From: Microbacterium sp. CFH 31415
GTDB taxonomy: Bacteria; Actinomycetota; Actinomycetes; Actinomycetales; Microbacteriaceae
Direction of reading: 5' to 3'
Assembly: GCF_022538185.1 (NCBI RefSeq)
Contig: NZ_JAKYXC010000001.1
Location: 62,001-126,000 of the forward strand
DNA length: 64,000 bases
Shown here: positions 50,358 through 59,521 of the stretch, in pieces
Layout: every line of letters starts with the position of its first letter
Position numbering within the stretch: position 1 is the first letter of the stretch
Made by a program: the position numbers and the translations under genes
Notes under the pieces: generated by a model
Told to the model about the DNA's origin: nothing
Seen by the model: the letters and a program-made list of their open reading frames with translations, nothing else
Database searches by the model: none

Positions 50358-51040
50358 CGCATCCCGAAGGAATGATCGAGGACGACGCCGAGCTCGTCTC
50401 TCCGGCCACGGGCCGACCGCTCACCAAGCGGGGCGAGGCGACGCGACGACGGCTGCTCGAGGCCGCCGAGGTCGTGTTCGCCGAGCAGGGCTACCACGAG
50501 GCATCCATCGTCAAGATCACCGAGCGCGCCGGGATCGGCCTCGGCACGTTCTACCTGTACTTCGACAGCAAGCAGTCGATCTTCGAGGCGCTGGTCATCG
50601 ACCTCAACCGCCGGGTCCGGCACTCGATGTCGGAGGCCATGGAAGGCGCGACATCGCGCCTCGACGCCGAGCGCGCGGGCTTCGCGGGGTTCTTCCGCTT
50701 CACGGCGGAGCATCCCGCGCTCTACCGAGTGGTGCGCGAGGCGGAGTTCGTCTCGCCCGACGTGCTGCGCCTGCACTACACGCGGATCGTCGAGGGATAC
50801 GAGGCCGGCCTGCGCGCGGCGCAGGACGTGGGCGACGTCGATCGCGCCCTCGACCCCGAGACCACCGCCTGGGCACTCATGGGCATGGGCGAACTCATCG
50901 GCATGCGCTTCCTGCTGTGGGAGCGCGACGCCGACGGCCGCCCGCCCGCCCAGCTGGACCCCGTCGTGTTCGACGGGATGACCCGACTCATCGACAACGC
51001 GCTGGCGCCGAGGACGACGCAGCCGGAAGGACCGAAGTGA
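50354..51040 (+). CDS. TetR-family transcriptional regulator
   Basis: 228 residues. N-terminal helix-turn-helix: RRRLLEAAEVVFAEQGYHEA, then KITERAGIGLGTFYLYFDSK. The C-terminal ligand domain (FFRFTAEHPALYRVVREAEF) resembles those of TetR proteins that sense acyl-CoAs. It is embedded in the operon it probably controls, between the CoA ligase and the SDR. The perfect palindrome at 43956-43979 is a good candidate operator. Confidence 0.9.
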   Translation: MTHPEGMIEDDAELVSPATGRPLTKRGEATRRRLLEAAEVVFAEQGYHEASIVKITERAGIGLGTFYLYFDSKQSIFEALVIDLNRRVRHSMSEAMEGATSRLDAERAGFAGFFRFTAEHPALYRVVREAEFVSPDVLRLHYTRIVEGYEAGLRAAQDVGDVDRALDPETTAWALMGMGELIGMRFLLWERDADGRPPAQLDPVVFDGMTRLIDNALAPRTTQPEGPK

Positions 51041-51792
51041 TGGCCGAGCAGGACCTGGCGGGCAAGCGCGCCCTCGTCACCGGAGGAGCGAGCGGCATCG
51101 GGCTCGCGTGCGCCCATGAGTTCGCGGGGCGCGGTGCGCACGTGATCATCGCGGACCTGAATGCGGATGCCGCGGCCGCCGCGGCGGCGGAGGTCGGCGG
51201 CGAGGCCTGGGTGGTCGACCTCTCCGACACGGCCGCGCTCGATGATCTGACCCTCGATGTCGACATCCTCGTCAACAACGCCGGCATCCAGCGGGTCAGC
51301 CCGATCACGGAGTTCGACCCCGACGCGTTCCGTCTGCTCCTGCGCCTGATGCTCGAGTCGCCCTTCCTGCTGGTGCGCGCGGCGCTCCCCGGCATGTACG
51401 AGAAGGGCTGGGGGCGCGTCATCAACATCTCGAGCGCACACGGTCTGCGGGCGAGCGCGTTCAAGTCGGCCTACGTCGCCGCCAAGCACGGCCTCGAGGG
51501 ACTCTCGAAGGTCACCGCGCTCGAGGGCGCCTCCCACGGCGTGACGAGCAACTGCATCAACCCGGCGTACGTGCGCACGCCGCTCGTCGAGAAGCAGATC
51601 ACCGATCAGGCGAAGGTGCACGGCATCCCCGAGAGCGAGGTCGTCGAGAAGATCATGCTCACCGAGACCGCCGTGAAGCGTCTCGTCGAGGCCGACGAAG
51701 TCGCCTCCCTCGCCGGCTGGCTCGTGTCGGACAAGTCGGGCATGGTCACCGGCGCGTCCTACACGATGGACGGCGGATGGACGGCGCGGTGA
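51040..51792 (+). CDS. SDR oxidoreductase, probably 3-hydroxybutyrate dehydrogenase
   Basis: 250 residues. NAD-binding TGGASGIG, NNAGI, catalytic Ser in INISSAHGLRASAFKS and YVAAK. The SSAHGLRASAFKSAYVAAKH stretch, the late TPLVEKQITDQAK and the C-terminal MDGGWTAR are strikingly like D-3-hydroxybutyrate dehydrogenases (BdhA). This would make acetoacetate from 3-hydroxybutyrate, or a similar 3-oxo acid from a longer hydroxy acid. ATG 51040 overlaps the TetR stop (TGATG). The CoA-transferase and thiolase genes 2 kb downstream fit as the next steps. Confidence 0.88.
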   Translation: MAEQDLAGKRALVTGGASGIGLACAHEFAGRGAHVIIADLNADAAAAAAAEVGGEAWVVDLSDTAALDDLTLDVDILVNNAGIQRVSPITEFDPDAFRLLLRLMLESPFLLVRAALPGMYEKGWGRVINISSAHGLRASAFKSAYVAAKHGLEGLSKVTALEGASHGVTSNCINPAYVRTPLVEKQITDQAKVHGIPESEVVEKIMLTETAVKRLVEADEVASLAGWLVSDKSGMVTGASYTMDGGWTAR

Positions 51793-52694
51793 GTCACACG
51801 TACCGGCAGCTCGACGTCCCGGTGGACGGCGGCCTGCTCCACGCGGGGGTGTGGGAGACGGATGCCGCGGCCGACGCGCCCTCGGTGCTCGCGGTGCACG
51901 GCGTCACGGCGTCGCACCTGGCGTGGCCGTTCGTCGCCGAGCGGCTTCCGGGCGTGCGCGTGGTGGCGCCCGACCTCCGCGGCCGTGGTCGCAGCAACGG
52001 CATCGAGGGCTCCGCGGGTATGGCTGCTCACGCCGACGATCTCGCCGCGCTGCTCGATGCGCTCGGCATCGATCGCACGGTCGTCGTCGGCCACTCCATG
52101 GGGGCGTTCGTGTCGGTCGTGTTCGCAGCCCGCCACGCCGAGCGGGTCTCGCGCCTCGTCCTCGTCGACGGCGGGCTGCCGCTCGACGTGCCCGCGGGGA
52201 TGGACACCGACGCCCTCGTCGCGGGGATCCTCGGTCCTACCGCCGCGCGCCTGTCGATGACGTTCGCCGACACGGGGGAGTACCTCGACTTCTGGCGCCG
52301 GCACCCTGCGTTCACCGACGCCTGGACGCCCGAGCTCGAGCGCTACCTCGCCTACGACCTCGTGGACGACGGAGCGGGGGCGCATCGCCCGGCCACGAGC
52401 TACGCGACGACGGCGGATGACACCGTCGACATGAACACCGGGACCACGCTGCCCGACGCCCTGGCCGGGCTGCGGCATCCGACTCGCCTGATCACCGTCC
52501 CGCGCGGGCTTCAGAACGAGCCCCCCGGCCTCTACGCGCCGGCGCACCTCGACCGCGTGCTCGCCGCCAACCCGTCCGTGCGGCACGAGCGGGTCGAGGG
52601 ATTCAACCACTACACGATCGTGATGTCCCCGGGTGGCGCGGATGTCGTCGCGGCCGCCGTGCAGGAGGAGCTCGCCGCGGTCCCCACCCCCTGA
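51789..52694 (+). CDS. Alpha/beta hydrolase
   Basis: 301 residues from GTG 51789, which overlaps the SDR stop (GTGA); ATG 51777 is an alternative. Fold markers: LAVHGVTASHLAWP (oxyanion strand), the nucleophile elbow VVGHSMGAFVS, and a C-terminal His in EGFNHYTIV. It could hydrolyse an ester, a lactone or a hydroxyacid oligomer to release the acid used by the operon. Last gene of the transporter operon; a long hairpin lies directly downstream. Confidence 0.88.
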   Translation: MSHTYRQLDVPVDGGLLHAGVWETDAAADAPSVLAVHGVTASHLAWPFVAERLPGVRVVAPDLRGRGRSNGIEGSAGMAAHADDLAALLDALGIDRTVVVGHSMGAFVSVVFAARHAERVSRLVLVDGGLPLDVPAGMDTDALVAGILGPTAARLSMTFADTGEYLDFWRRHPAFTDAWTPELERYLAYDLVDDGAGAHRPATSYATTADDTVDMNTGTTLPDALAGLRHPTRLITVPRGLQNEPPGLYAPAHLDRVLAANPSVRHERVEGFNHYTIVMSPGGADVVAAAVQEELAAVPTP

Positions 52695-52695
52695 T

Positions 52696-52746
52696 GCTCA
52701 CCTGTCACGAAGTGCCGCCCGCCGCGGCACTTCGTGACAGGTGAGC
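52696..52746. repeat. Large perfect inverted repeat between convergent genes
   Basis: Arms 52696-52718 and 52724-52746 are 23 bases, perfectly complementary, with the five-base loop CCGCC. The core is TGTCACGAAGTGCCGC. There is no T-run on either strand, so it may be a two-way terminator for the hydrolase and IclR genes, or a member of a dispersed palindromic element family. Confidence 0.85.
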
Positions 52747-52777
52747 GGAGGCGGTTGTGGTGGGCGAGGGTGGCGGG

Positions 52778-53575
52778 TCAGCGGGCGGCGCCGGCGATGC
52801 GGGTGGTCAGCTGGTGAGCGTGCGCGAGGAGCGTGCGTCCGAGCTCCGGCAATCGCTCGGGGCCGAAGCGGAACTCGACGCCCGTCAGGCTCAGCGCCCA
52901 CTGCGGGTGGCCCTCACGCGTGAACACCGCCGCGCCGAGACCCCAGCTGCCCTCGACGATCAGGCCCGGGTTGACCGCGTAGCCGCGCTCATGGGTGTCG
53001 CGCAGCCGCGCGCGCAGGCGCTTTTCGCCGTGCGACGCGCCCCACCGGCGGGAGAGCTCCGGATGCCGCTCCAGGTAGGCGTCCACATCGTGGGGCGGCA
53101 GGAAAGCGAGGATCGCGAGCCCGGCCGACGCGACACCGAGCGGAAACCGCACGCCCTCCGACAGCACGAACGAGCGGATGGGGAAGCTGCCCTCCTCGCG
53201 AAGGAGGCAGACGGTCTCGTCCCCGCGCCGCACCGAGAGGAAGGCGCTCTCTTCGGTGCGCACCGCGAGCGACCGCACGATGTCGCGGGCGATGCCGGTG
53301 ATGTCGTAACGGGATGCCGCGACCGACCCCATGAGGTAGAGCTCGGGTCCGGGCATCCACCGGCCCGTGCGATCATCCTGGTCGACGAGGCCTTCATGGC
53401 GCAGCGCGGCGAGCAGGCGGTGCGCAGTGGGACGGGTGAGCTCGGCGTCACGCGCGAGGTCGACGACCGACATGCCCTCGGCACCCGCCGACGTGACGAG
53501 GCGCAGCAGCCGGGCCGCCCGCGCGACGGACTGCGCGCCGGGGATCGAGCGCGCGTGCTTCGCCAAGTTGTCCAC
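52778..53575 (-). CDS. IclR-family transcriptional regulator
   Basis: 265 residues from GTG 53575. N-terminal winged helix (AARLLRLVTSAGAEGMSVVD, LARDAELTRPTAHRLLAALR) and a C-terminal GAF-like effector domain (PLGVASAGLAILAFLPPHD, GYAVNPGLIVEGSWGLGAAV). IclR/PcaR-type proteins control aromatic or short-chain acid catabolism and bind palindromes. A TAGTGT box lies seven bases upstream of the start and a perfect palindrome covers both, so it likely represses itself. Another GTG at 53605 is in frame. Divergent from the CoA-transferase operon. Confidence 0.88.
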   Translation of the reverse strand: MDNLAKHARSIPGAQSVARAARLLRLVTSAGAEGMSVVDLARDAELTRPTAHRLLAALRHEGLVDQDDRTGRWMPGPELYLMGSVAASRYDITGIARDIVRSLAVRTEESAFLSVRRGDETVCLLREEGSFPIRSFVLSEGVRFPLGVASAGLAILAFLPPHDVDAYLERHPELSRRWGASHGEKRLRARLRDTHERGYAVNPGLIVEGSWGLGAAVFTREGHPQWALSLTGVEFRFGPERLPELGRTLLAHAHQLTTRIAGAAR

Positions 53576-53588
53576 GATGTGGACACTA
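53569..53588. promoter_or_regulatory. Palindromic operator over the IclR promoter and start codon
   Basis: TGTCCAC (53569-53575), GAT, GTGGACA (53579-53585): a perfect 7-3-7 inverted repeat. The minus-strand -10 box TAGTGT (53588-53583) overlaps its edge and the GTG start codon (53575-53573) lies inside it. A second weaker dyad, GTGG-TCTT-CCAC, is at 53594-53605. Likely bound by the IclR protein to control itself and the divergent genes. Confidence 0.6.
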
Positions 53589-53679
53589 CGCCCGTGGTCT
53601 TCCACATGGCAAACCTCGGTGCGTCGGGGTTCGGGTGACGGACGCAGGATGGAGTCGTCCGGCAACGAAGGAGTAGCAC

Positions 53680-54480
53680 GTGATCGACAAGACGTGGGGG
53701 TCTGCCGCCGAGGCGGTCGCCGACATCCCCGACGGGGCATCGCTCGCCGTCGGGGGGTTCGGCCTCTCGGGCAACCCCATCGCCCTCATCGAGGCCCTGC
53801 TCGCGCAGGGGACCCGCGAACTGAGCATCGTCAGCAACAACTGCGGCGTGGACGACTGGGGCCTCGGCATCCTGCTGAATGCGAAGCGCATCCGCAAGAT
53901 GACCTCGTCCTACGTCGGCGAGAACAAGGAGTTCGAGCGCCAGTTCCTCTCGGGCGAGCTCGAGTTGGAGCTCACGCCGCAGGGCACACTGGCCGAGAAG
54001 CTGCGCGCCGGGGGCTCGGGAATCGCTGCCTTCTACACGCAGACGGGCGTCGGGACGCAGGTCGCGGAGGGCGGGCTGCCGCGCCAGTACGACGGAAGGG
54101 GCGGCATCGCCGTGGCCTCGCCGGTCAAGGACGTGCGCAGCTTCGACATCTCGGGCGAGCCGCGCGACTACGTGCTGGAAGAGGCCATCGTCACGGACTT
54201 CGCCCTCGTGCACGCGCTCAAGGGCGACCGGCACGGCAACCTGATCTTCAACAAGGCGGCCCGCAACTTCAACCCGCTCGCGGCCATGGCCGGGCGCGTG
54301 TGCATCGCGCAGGTGGAGGAGCTCGTCGAGCCCGGCGAACTCGACCCCGACGGCATCCATCTCCCCGGCATCTACGTGCACCGCATCGTCGAGGTCGGCG
54401 GCGACATCGAGAAGCGCATCGAGCGCCGCACCGTATCGGTCAGCGAGGCGCTGAGCCGCGACATCCCCGAAGGAGCCTGA
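53680..54480 (+). CDS. 3-Oxoacid CoA-transferase subunit A
   Basis: 266 residues; GTG start with GAAGGAG site. Class I CoA-transferase alpha subunit: [52 protein letters not shown] and [15 protein letters not shown], all close to succinyl-CoA:3-ketoacid transferase (ScoA/AtoD). It transfers CoA to acetoacetate or a like 3-oxo acid such as 3-oxoadipate; the latter (PcaI) cannot be excluded given the IclR neighbour. It starts the operon and is followed after one base by subunit B. Confidence 0.9.
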   Translation: MIDKTWGSAAEAVADIPDGASLAVGGFGLSGNPIALIEALLAQGTRELSIVSNNCGVDDWGLGILLNAKRIRKMTSSYVGENKEFERQFLSGELELELTPQGTLAEKLRAGGSGIAAFYTQTGVGTQVAEGGLPRQYDGRGGIAVASPVKDVRSFDISGEPRDYVLEEAIVTDFALVHALKGDRHGNLIFNKAARNFNPLAAMAGRVCIAQVEELVEPGELDPDGIHLPGIYVHRIVEVGGDIEKRIERRTVSVSEALSRDIPEGA

Positions 54481-54481
54481 C

Positions 54482-55135
54482 ATGGCACTCACCCGCAACG
54501 AGATGGCTGCGCGCGCCGCCCGGGAGCTCTCCGACGGCGCCTACGTCAACCTCGGCATCGGCCTTCCGACGCTCGTCCCCAACTATGTGCCCGATGACGT
54601 CACCGTCGTCCTGCAGTCCGAGAACGGCATCCTCGGCGTGGGGCCCTACCCGACCGAGGACGCGGTCGACCCCGACCTCATCAATGCGGGCAAGGAGACC
54701 GTCACGACGCTGGCGGGCGCGGCGTTCTTCGACTCCGCGACGAGCTTCGGCATGATTCGCGGTGGCAAGATCGACGCCGCCATCCTCGGCGCCATGCAGG
54801 TGTCCGCCACCGGAGACCTCGCGAACTGGATGATCCCGGGGAAGATGGTCAAGGGCCCGGGCGGCGCCATGGATCTGGTCCACGGCGCGGGCACGGTCAT
54901 CGTCCTGATGGAGCACGTCGCGCGCGACGGCTCCGCCAAGATCGTGAACGAGTGCTCGCTGCCTCTCACCGGCCGCGGCGTCGTCGACCGCATCATCACC
55001 GACCTCGCCGTGATCGACGTGACGGAGGATGGACTCGTGCTCGTCGAGCTCGCGCCCGGCGTCACGGTCGACGAGGTGATCGCCGCCACTGAGCCGGCGC
55101 TGCTCATCGCCGACGAACTCAAGGAGGAATCATGA
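54482..55135 (+). CDS. 3-Oxoacid CoA-transferase subunit B
   Basis: 217 residues. [20 protein letters not shown] and the catalytic Glu in [14 protein letters not shown] identify the beta subunit (ScoB/AtoA). [18 protein letters not shown] and [14 protein letters not shown] follow, as in the family. The stop overlaps the thiolase start (ATGA). Confidence 0.92.
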   Translation: MALTRNEMAARAARELSDGAYVNLGIGLPTLVPNYVPDDVTVVLQSENGILGVGPYPTEDAVDPDLINAGKETVTTLAGAAFFDSATSFGMIRGGKIDAAILGAMQVSATGDLANWMIPGKMVKGPGGAMDLVHGAGTVIVLMEHVARDGSAKIVNECSLPLTGRGVVDRIITDLAVIDVTEDGLVLVELAPGVTVDEVIAATEPALLIADELKEES

Positions 55136-56316
55136 CCCACGACGACGTCGTCATCGTCGCCGCCGCACGCACGCCACAGGGGCGTCTGAAGGGCCAGCTC
55201 GCCCCGCTCACCGCGGTGCAGCTCGGCAGCGCGGCCATCCGGGGAGCGCTCGAGAAGGGCGGCATCCCCGCTTCCGCCGTCGACGCGGTGCTCGTCGGTC
55301 AGGTGCTTCCCGCCGGCTCGGGCCAGAACCCCGCTCGCCAGGCCGCCGTCGGCGCCGGCATCGGGTGGGACGTCCACTCCGGGTCGGTCAACAAGGTCTG
55401 CCTCTCGGGCCTCACCGCCATCATCGACGGCGCTCGCATGATCGCGGTCGGCGACGCGAAGGTCGTCGTCGCCGCGGGTATGGAGTCCATGACCCGCGCG
55501 CCTCACCTGCTCATGGGATCTCGCGACGGCTGGGCCTACGGCTCGATCGAGGTGATCGACCACATGGCGTACGACGGTCTGACGGATGCGTACGACCGGG
55601 AGAGCATGGGAGCGTCGACCGAGCGTCACAACGGCCGCCTCGAGGTCACGCGCGAGGCGCAGGACTCCGTCGCGGCGCGCTCGCACCAGCGGGCGGCCGC
55701 CGCCCACGCGGACGGGCTGTTCGACGCCGAGATCGTCCCCGTCGAGATCCCGCAGCGCAAGGGCGACCCGATCGTCGTCACGAAGGATGAGGGCGTGCGG
55801 CCTGAGACCACCGTCGACACGCTCGCCCGGCTTCGCCCTGCCTTCGCGGAGGGCGGCTCGATCACCGCCGGCAACTCGTCGCAGATCTCGGACGGTGCTT
55901 CGGCCGTCATCCTGACCAGCCGGTCGCACGCCGACGAGAACGGCTGGCCGGTGCTCGCCGTGATCGGCGCGTCGGGTCAGGTCGCGGGCCCCGACAACTC
56001 GCTGCACTCGCAGCCCGCCCGCGCGATCGAGAAGGCGGTCGCCAAGCAGGGGATCGCCGTCTCCGACCTCGACCTGGTCGAGATCAACGAGGCTTTCGCG
56101 GCAGTCGTGGTGCGATCGCAGGCTGAGCTCGGGCTGTCGGACGACGTCGTGAACCCGCACGGTGGCGGCATCGCCATCGGGCACCCGATCGGCGCGTCGG
56201 GCAACCGCCTGGTCGTCCACGCCGTGCACGAGCTGATGCGCCGCGGCGGCGGCACCGCGGCCGTCGCGCTCTGCGGCGGTGGCGGGCAGGGAGACGCCCT
56301 CATCATCACGCGCTGA
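55132..56316 (+). CDS. Thiolase, probably acetyl-CoA C-acetyltransferase
   Basis: 394 residues, condensing/cleaving thiolase. Acylated Cys90 in VNKVCLSGL, the His of [17 protein letters not shown] and the C-terminal Cys in [12 protein letters not shown] make a complete active site. The sequence is nearer to acetoacetyl-CoA thiolases than to long-chain FadA. It would cleave acetoacetyl-CoA made by the CoA-transferase to two acetyl-CoA. Last gene of the operon. Confidence 0.92.
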   Translation: MTHDDVVIVAAARTPQGRLKGQLAPLTAVQLGSAAIRGALEKGGIPASAVDAVLVGQVLPAGSGQNPARQAAVGAGIGWDVHSGSVNKVCLSGLTAIIDGARMIAVGDAKVVVAAGMESMTRAPHLLMGSRDGWAYGSIEVIDHMAYDGLTDAYDRESMGASTERHNGRLEVTREAQDSVAARSHQRAAAAHADGLFDAEIVPVEIPQRKGDPIVVTKDEGVRPETTVDTLARLRPAFAEGGSITAGNSSQISDGASAVILTSRSHADENGWPVLAVIGASGQVAGPDNSLHSQPARAIEKAVAKQGIAVSDLDLVEINEAFAAVVVRSQAELGLSDDVVNPHGGGIAIGHPIGASGNRLVVHAVHELMRRGGGTAAVALCGGGGQGDALIITR

Positions 56317-56371
56317 GGCGCGCGCGGCTCATCCGCAAACGCGGAGGATGCGGCGGCGGGTCGCCGGGCGA

Positions 56372-56377
56372 TAGCGT
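56372..56377 (+). promoter_or_regulatory. Putative -10 box of the GNAT gene (leaderless)
   Basis: TAGCGT six bases before GTG 56384. No ribosome site is present. Confidence 0.4.
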
Positions 56378-56383
56378 CACGAC

Positions 56384-56857
56384 GTGACCACGATCTCCCG
56401 ACCGACCCCCGCCGACCGCGCCGAGTGGGACGCGCTCTGGCAGGCGTACATCGCGTTCTACGAGTCCGAGGTGCCCGCGCACGTCTCCGACTCGACGTTC
56501 GCTCGCATCCTCGCCGACGACGAACTGCACGGAGCGATCGCATGGGATGCCTCGGGGCGCGCGATCGGTCTGGTGCACTGGCTCACTCACCCGGCGACGT
56601 GGTCGACAGGCGTCTACTGCTACCTCGAAGACCTCTTCGTCGATCCCGAGGCGCGGGGGAGCGGCACCGGCCGCGCCCTGATCGAGCACGTGCGCACGTG
56701 GGCGGCGCAGCACGGCGCCGAGAAGGTCTACTGGCTGACGCAGAGCGACAACGCCACAGCGCGAGCCCTGTACGACAGGCTCGCCGTCTCGACCGGATTC
56801 GTGCACTACGAGATCTCACTCGACCCGGATTCAGCGGCGGGTGAGGACGAGGTCTGA
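56384..56857 (+). CDS. GNAT-family N-acetyltransferase
   Basis: 157 residues with the GNAT fold: GLVHWLTHPATWSTGVYCYL (strand 4 region), LFVDPEARGSGTGRALIEHV (acetyl-CoA P-loop) and WLTQSDNATARALYDRLAVS with the TGFVHYEISL C-terminal strand. The acceptor is unknown. GTG start without a ribosome site but with a suitably placed -10 box. Convergent with the next gene, three bases away. Confidence 0.88.
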   Translation: MTTISRPTPADRAEWDALWQAYIAFYESEVPAHVSDSTFARILADDELHGAIAWDASGRAIGLVHWLTHPATWSTGVYCYLEDLFVDPEARGSGTGRALIEHVRTWAAQHGAEKVYWLTQSDNATARALYDRLAVSTGFVHYEISLDPDSAAGEDEV

Positions 56858-56860
56858 GGT

Positions 56861-57124
56861 CTAGCGGCGCTCGCGCTTGAGTCGGTTCTGCTGGAGCTTC
56901 TTCTCCTGGCCGTGCACCGGCGAGTCGGGATCGATGACCCCGCCGCGCGACGCGCGACGGACGTCGACGATCGCTCCGATCACGAGAGCGACCGAGATCG
57001 CCCAGCTGAGCCACCCGAGGGCTGTGCGCCAGGTGAAGGGGGCGTCCTCGCGCATTCCCCTCAACAGCGTCAGGCCTCCGGTGATGGCGGTCATGAGGCC
57101 CGTGCCGAAGAGGTACTTGCGCAT
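56861..57124 (-). CDS. Small two-helix membrane protein
   Basis: 87 residues. Helices near YLFGTGLMTAITGGLTLL and LGWLSWAISVALVIGAIV are followed by a basic cytoplasmic tail (KKLQQNRLKRERR). No family is recognised. TAGCGT sits six bases before the ATG, so it is probably translated from a leaderless message. Conserved small proteins like this are frequent next to otsA in Microbacteriaceae, but I cannot confirm that from the sequence. Confidence 0.65.
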   Translation of the reverse strand: MRKYLFGTGLMTAITGGLTLLRGMREDAPFTWRTALGWLSWAISVALVIGAIVDVRRASRGGVIDPDSPVHGQEKKLQQNRLKRERR

Positions 57125-57130
57125 GCGCCC

Positions 57131-57136
57131 ACGCTA
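57131..57136 (-). promoter_or_regulatory. Putative -10 box of the small membrane protein gene (leaderless)
   Basis: TAGCGT on the minus strand, six bases before the ATG at 57124. Confidence 0.4.
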
Positions 57137-57217
57137 TCGCGGCGAACTGCCCGCGGTCGCCCCTTGACAGCCATCGCCGCGCACGTCAAGCGGGGAAGGC
57201 GGTCGCGACGAGCGCGA

Positions 57218-57223
57218 TAGCCT
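57218..57223 (+). promoter_or_regulatory. Putative -10 box of otsAB
   Basis: TAGCCT; transcription would begin near 57230, after ATG 57228, which supports GTG 57261 (AGGAG seven bases upstream) as the otsA start. Confidence 0.4.
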
Positions 57224-57260
57224 GAGGATGCCTCGTCCCCAGCCACCGTCAGGAGCCCGA

Positions 57261-58694
57261 GTGACCCAGGCCGAACTCGTCGTCGTCGCCAACCGCCTTC
57301 CCGTCGACCACGTGGCCGACGGCTCGGGGGAGCAGTCGTGGCGCCGTTCCCCCGGAGGGCTCGTCACCGCGCTCGAGCCGGTGATGCGGCGCGCCGACGG
57401 AGCGTGGGTCGGCTGGCCGGGCAAGGCCGGCATCCACATCGAGCCGTTCGAGTTCGAAGGCACCCACCTCGTGCCCGTGACGCTCAGCACCGACGAGATC
57501 GAGCTCTATTACGAGGGCATGTCGAACGACACGTTCTGGCCGCTGTACCACGACGTCATCGCCGAACCGCGTTACCGCCGCGTGTGGTGGGACTCCTATG
57601 TGAAGGTCAACCGGCGCTTCGCCGATGCCGCCGCCGCCGCCGCCGCTCCCGGCGCGACGGTGTGGGTGCAGGACTACCAGCTGCAGCTCGTGCCGCGCAT
57701 GCTGCGGGAGGCCCGGCCCGACCTCGTGATCGGATACTTCCACCACATCCCGTTCCCGGCATACGGTCTCTACTCGCAGCTCCCGTGGCGCCGCCAGGTG
57801 CTCGAGGGCCTGCTCGGCGCCGACGTCGTCGGGTTCCAGCGTGTCGCCGACGCCGGCAACTTCGCCCGCGCGGTCCGCCGCGTGCTGCGGTACCCGACCA
57901 AGGCCTCCGGCATCGCGGTGCCCGACGACGACGGCACGACGCGCAACGTGCTGGCGAAGGCCTTCCCGATCTCGATCGACGCGTCGTCCTATGTCGAGCT
58001 CTCGCAGCGACCGGAGATCCGGGCCCGCGCCGCCGAGATCCGCGAGGAGCTGGGCAACCCGAAGAAGATCCTGCTGGGCGTCGACCGGCTCGACTACACC
58101 AAGGGCATCCGCCACCGCCTGAAGGCCTTCGGCGAACTGCTCGAGGACGGCAAGGTCTCGGTCGAGGACGTCACGCTGGTGCAGGTCGCGAGTCCCAGCC
58201 GGGAGCGCGTCGAGGCGTATGTGCAGCTGCGCGATGAGATCGAACTGAAGGTGGGCCGCATCAACGGCGACTTCGACACGATGGGCCACACCGCGATCCG
58301 CTATCTGCACCAGGCCTACCCCCGGGAGGAGATGGTGGCGCTGTTCCTGGCTGCGGACGTCATGCTCGTCACGGCTCTGCGCGACGGCATGAACCTCGTG
58401 GCCAAAGAGTACGTCGCCACCCGCACCGACAACCGCGGGGTGCTGCTGCTCAGTGAGTTTGCCGGGGCCGCCGACGAGCTGTCGAGTGCCGTGCGCATCA
58501 ACCCGCACGACATCGACGGGATGAAGGAGGCCATCATGCGCGCCATCGAGATGCCCGCCGCCGAGCAGGGCAGGCGCATGCGAGCCATGCGGCGGAAGGT
58601 CATCGAGAACGACGTCGCCCGCTGGTCGCAGTCGTTCCTGGCGGCGCTCGAGGCCGCCGGCACGGCGAACCGCGCAATCCGGAGGACCGCATGA
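57261..58694 (+). CDS. otsA: Trehalose-6-phosphate synthase
   Basis: GT20 glycosyltransferase joining UDP- or ADP/GDP-glucose to glucose-6-phosphate. 477 residues from GTG 57261 (AGGAG site). VVANRLPVD and RRSPGGLVTAL at the N-terminus, VWVQDYQLQLVPRML, FHHIPFPAYGLY, then the sugar-nucleotide site LLGVDRLDYTKGI and the ALRDGMNLVAKEYVATR loop are all OtsA hallmarks. It overlaps otsB by four bases (ATGA). Trehalose serves as osmoprotectant in these bacteria. Confidence 0.95.
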   Translation: MTQAELVVVANRLPVDHVADGSGEQSWRRSPGGLVTALEPVMRRADGAWVGWPGKAGIHIEPFEFEGTHLVPVTLSTDEIELYYEGMSNDTFWPLYHDVIAEPRYRRVWWDSYVKVNRRFADAAAAAAAPGATVWVQDYQLQLVPRMLREARPDLVIGYFHHIPFPAYGLYSQLPWRRQVLEGLLGADVVGFQRVADAGNFARAVRRVLRYPTKASGIAVPDDDGTTRNVLAKAFPISIDASSYVELSQRPEIRARAAEIREELGNPKKILLGVDRLDYTKGIRHRLKAFGELLEDGKVSVEDVTLVQVASPSRERVEAYVQLRDEIELKVGRINGDFDTMGHTAIRYLHQAYPREEMVALFLAADVMLVTALRDGMNLVAKEYVATRTDNRGVLLLSEFAGAADELSSAVRINPHDIDGMKEAIMRAIEMPAAEQGRRMRAMRRKVIENDVARWSQSFLAALEAAGTANRAIRRTA

Positions 58695-59521
58695 GCGCCG
58701 ATCCCCACGACGAACTCCGTACGGCGATCGCCGGGGTCGTGGCATCCGATCGCCTCCTCATCGCGCTCGACTTCGACGGCACCCTGGCGCCGCTCGAGGA
58801 CGAGCCGATGGATGCCCGCATGCTCCCGGCGGCGCGCGAGGCGGTCGAAGCCGTGGGCGCCGCGCCGGAGACCGTCGTCGCGCTGGTGTCGGGCCGCAGC
58901 CTGTCCGACCTGCGGGTCATCGCGGAGCATCGCGACGACTCGCCGCTGCTGCTGGCAGGGTCGCACGGAGCCGAGTTCTGGATCCCGGGGGAGGGCGTGG
59001 TCACCCACGACGACGACCCCGCGGATGCCGCCCTCCGCGACGAGCTGCGCACCCACGCCGAGCAGGCGACCGCCGACCTCGACGGCGTGTGGATCGAGCC
59101 CAAGCGCTTCGGCTTCGGGGTGCACACACGCAAGGCCACCGCCGCCGACGCGGCGGAGGCGAACCTCCGCGTCGACGCGCTGGTCTCGGCGGAAGCGCCG
59201 CACTGGCGCCGCCGGACCGGGCACAACATCGTGGAGTACGCGTTCCGTCACGAGGGCAAGGACTCCGCCGTCGCGGAGCTGCGCGCGCGCACCGAGGCCT
59301 CGGCCGTCCTGTTCGCGGGCGACGACGTCACCGACGAGGACGCGCTGAAGAGCCTGGGCGCGACCGACCTGGGCGTGCACGTCGGCAACCGGCCGACGGC
59401 GGCCACCCTCACGGTCGCCGACATCCCCGCGATGGCCGAGCTGCTCGCCGTCATCGCGGCCGAGCGATCGGCCACGCGGGAAGAGAACCCCTCCGGGGAG
59501 CGACCCGCCGCGCGGCAATAG
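58691..59521 (+). CDS. otsB: Trehalose-6-phosphate phosphatase
   Basis: HAD-superfamily phosphatase, 276 residues, removing phosphate from trehalose-6-phosphate. Motif I is [16 protein letters not shown] (Asp nucleophile and Asp acid/base), motif II is in ALVSGRSL, and motif III/IV are in [18 protein letters not shown]. The cap has [13 protein letters not shown]. Its TAG stop forms the first three bases of the ilvD -10 box. Confidence 0.94.
   Translation: MSADPHDELRTAIAGVVASDRLLIALDFDGTLAPLEDEPMDARMLPAAREAVEAVGAAPETVVALVSGRSLSDLRVIAEHRDDSPLLLAGSHGAEFWIPGEGVVTHDDDPADAALRDELRTHAEQATADLDGVWIEPKRFGFGVHTRKATAADAAEANLRVDALVSAEAPHWRRRTGHNIVEYAFRHEGKDSAVAELRARTEASAVLFAGDDVTDEDALKSLGATDLGVHVGNRPTAATLTVADIPAMAELLAVIAAERSATREENPSGERPAARQ

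Noticed and set aside
57228..57260. ATG 57228 as otsA start
   Set aside because: Only four bases after the likely -10 box, without a ribosome site, and adds a non-conserved MPRPQPPSGAR; GTG 57261 is better.
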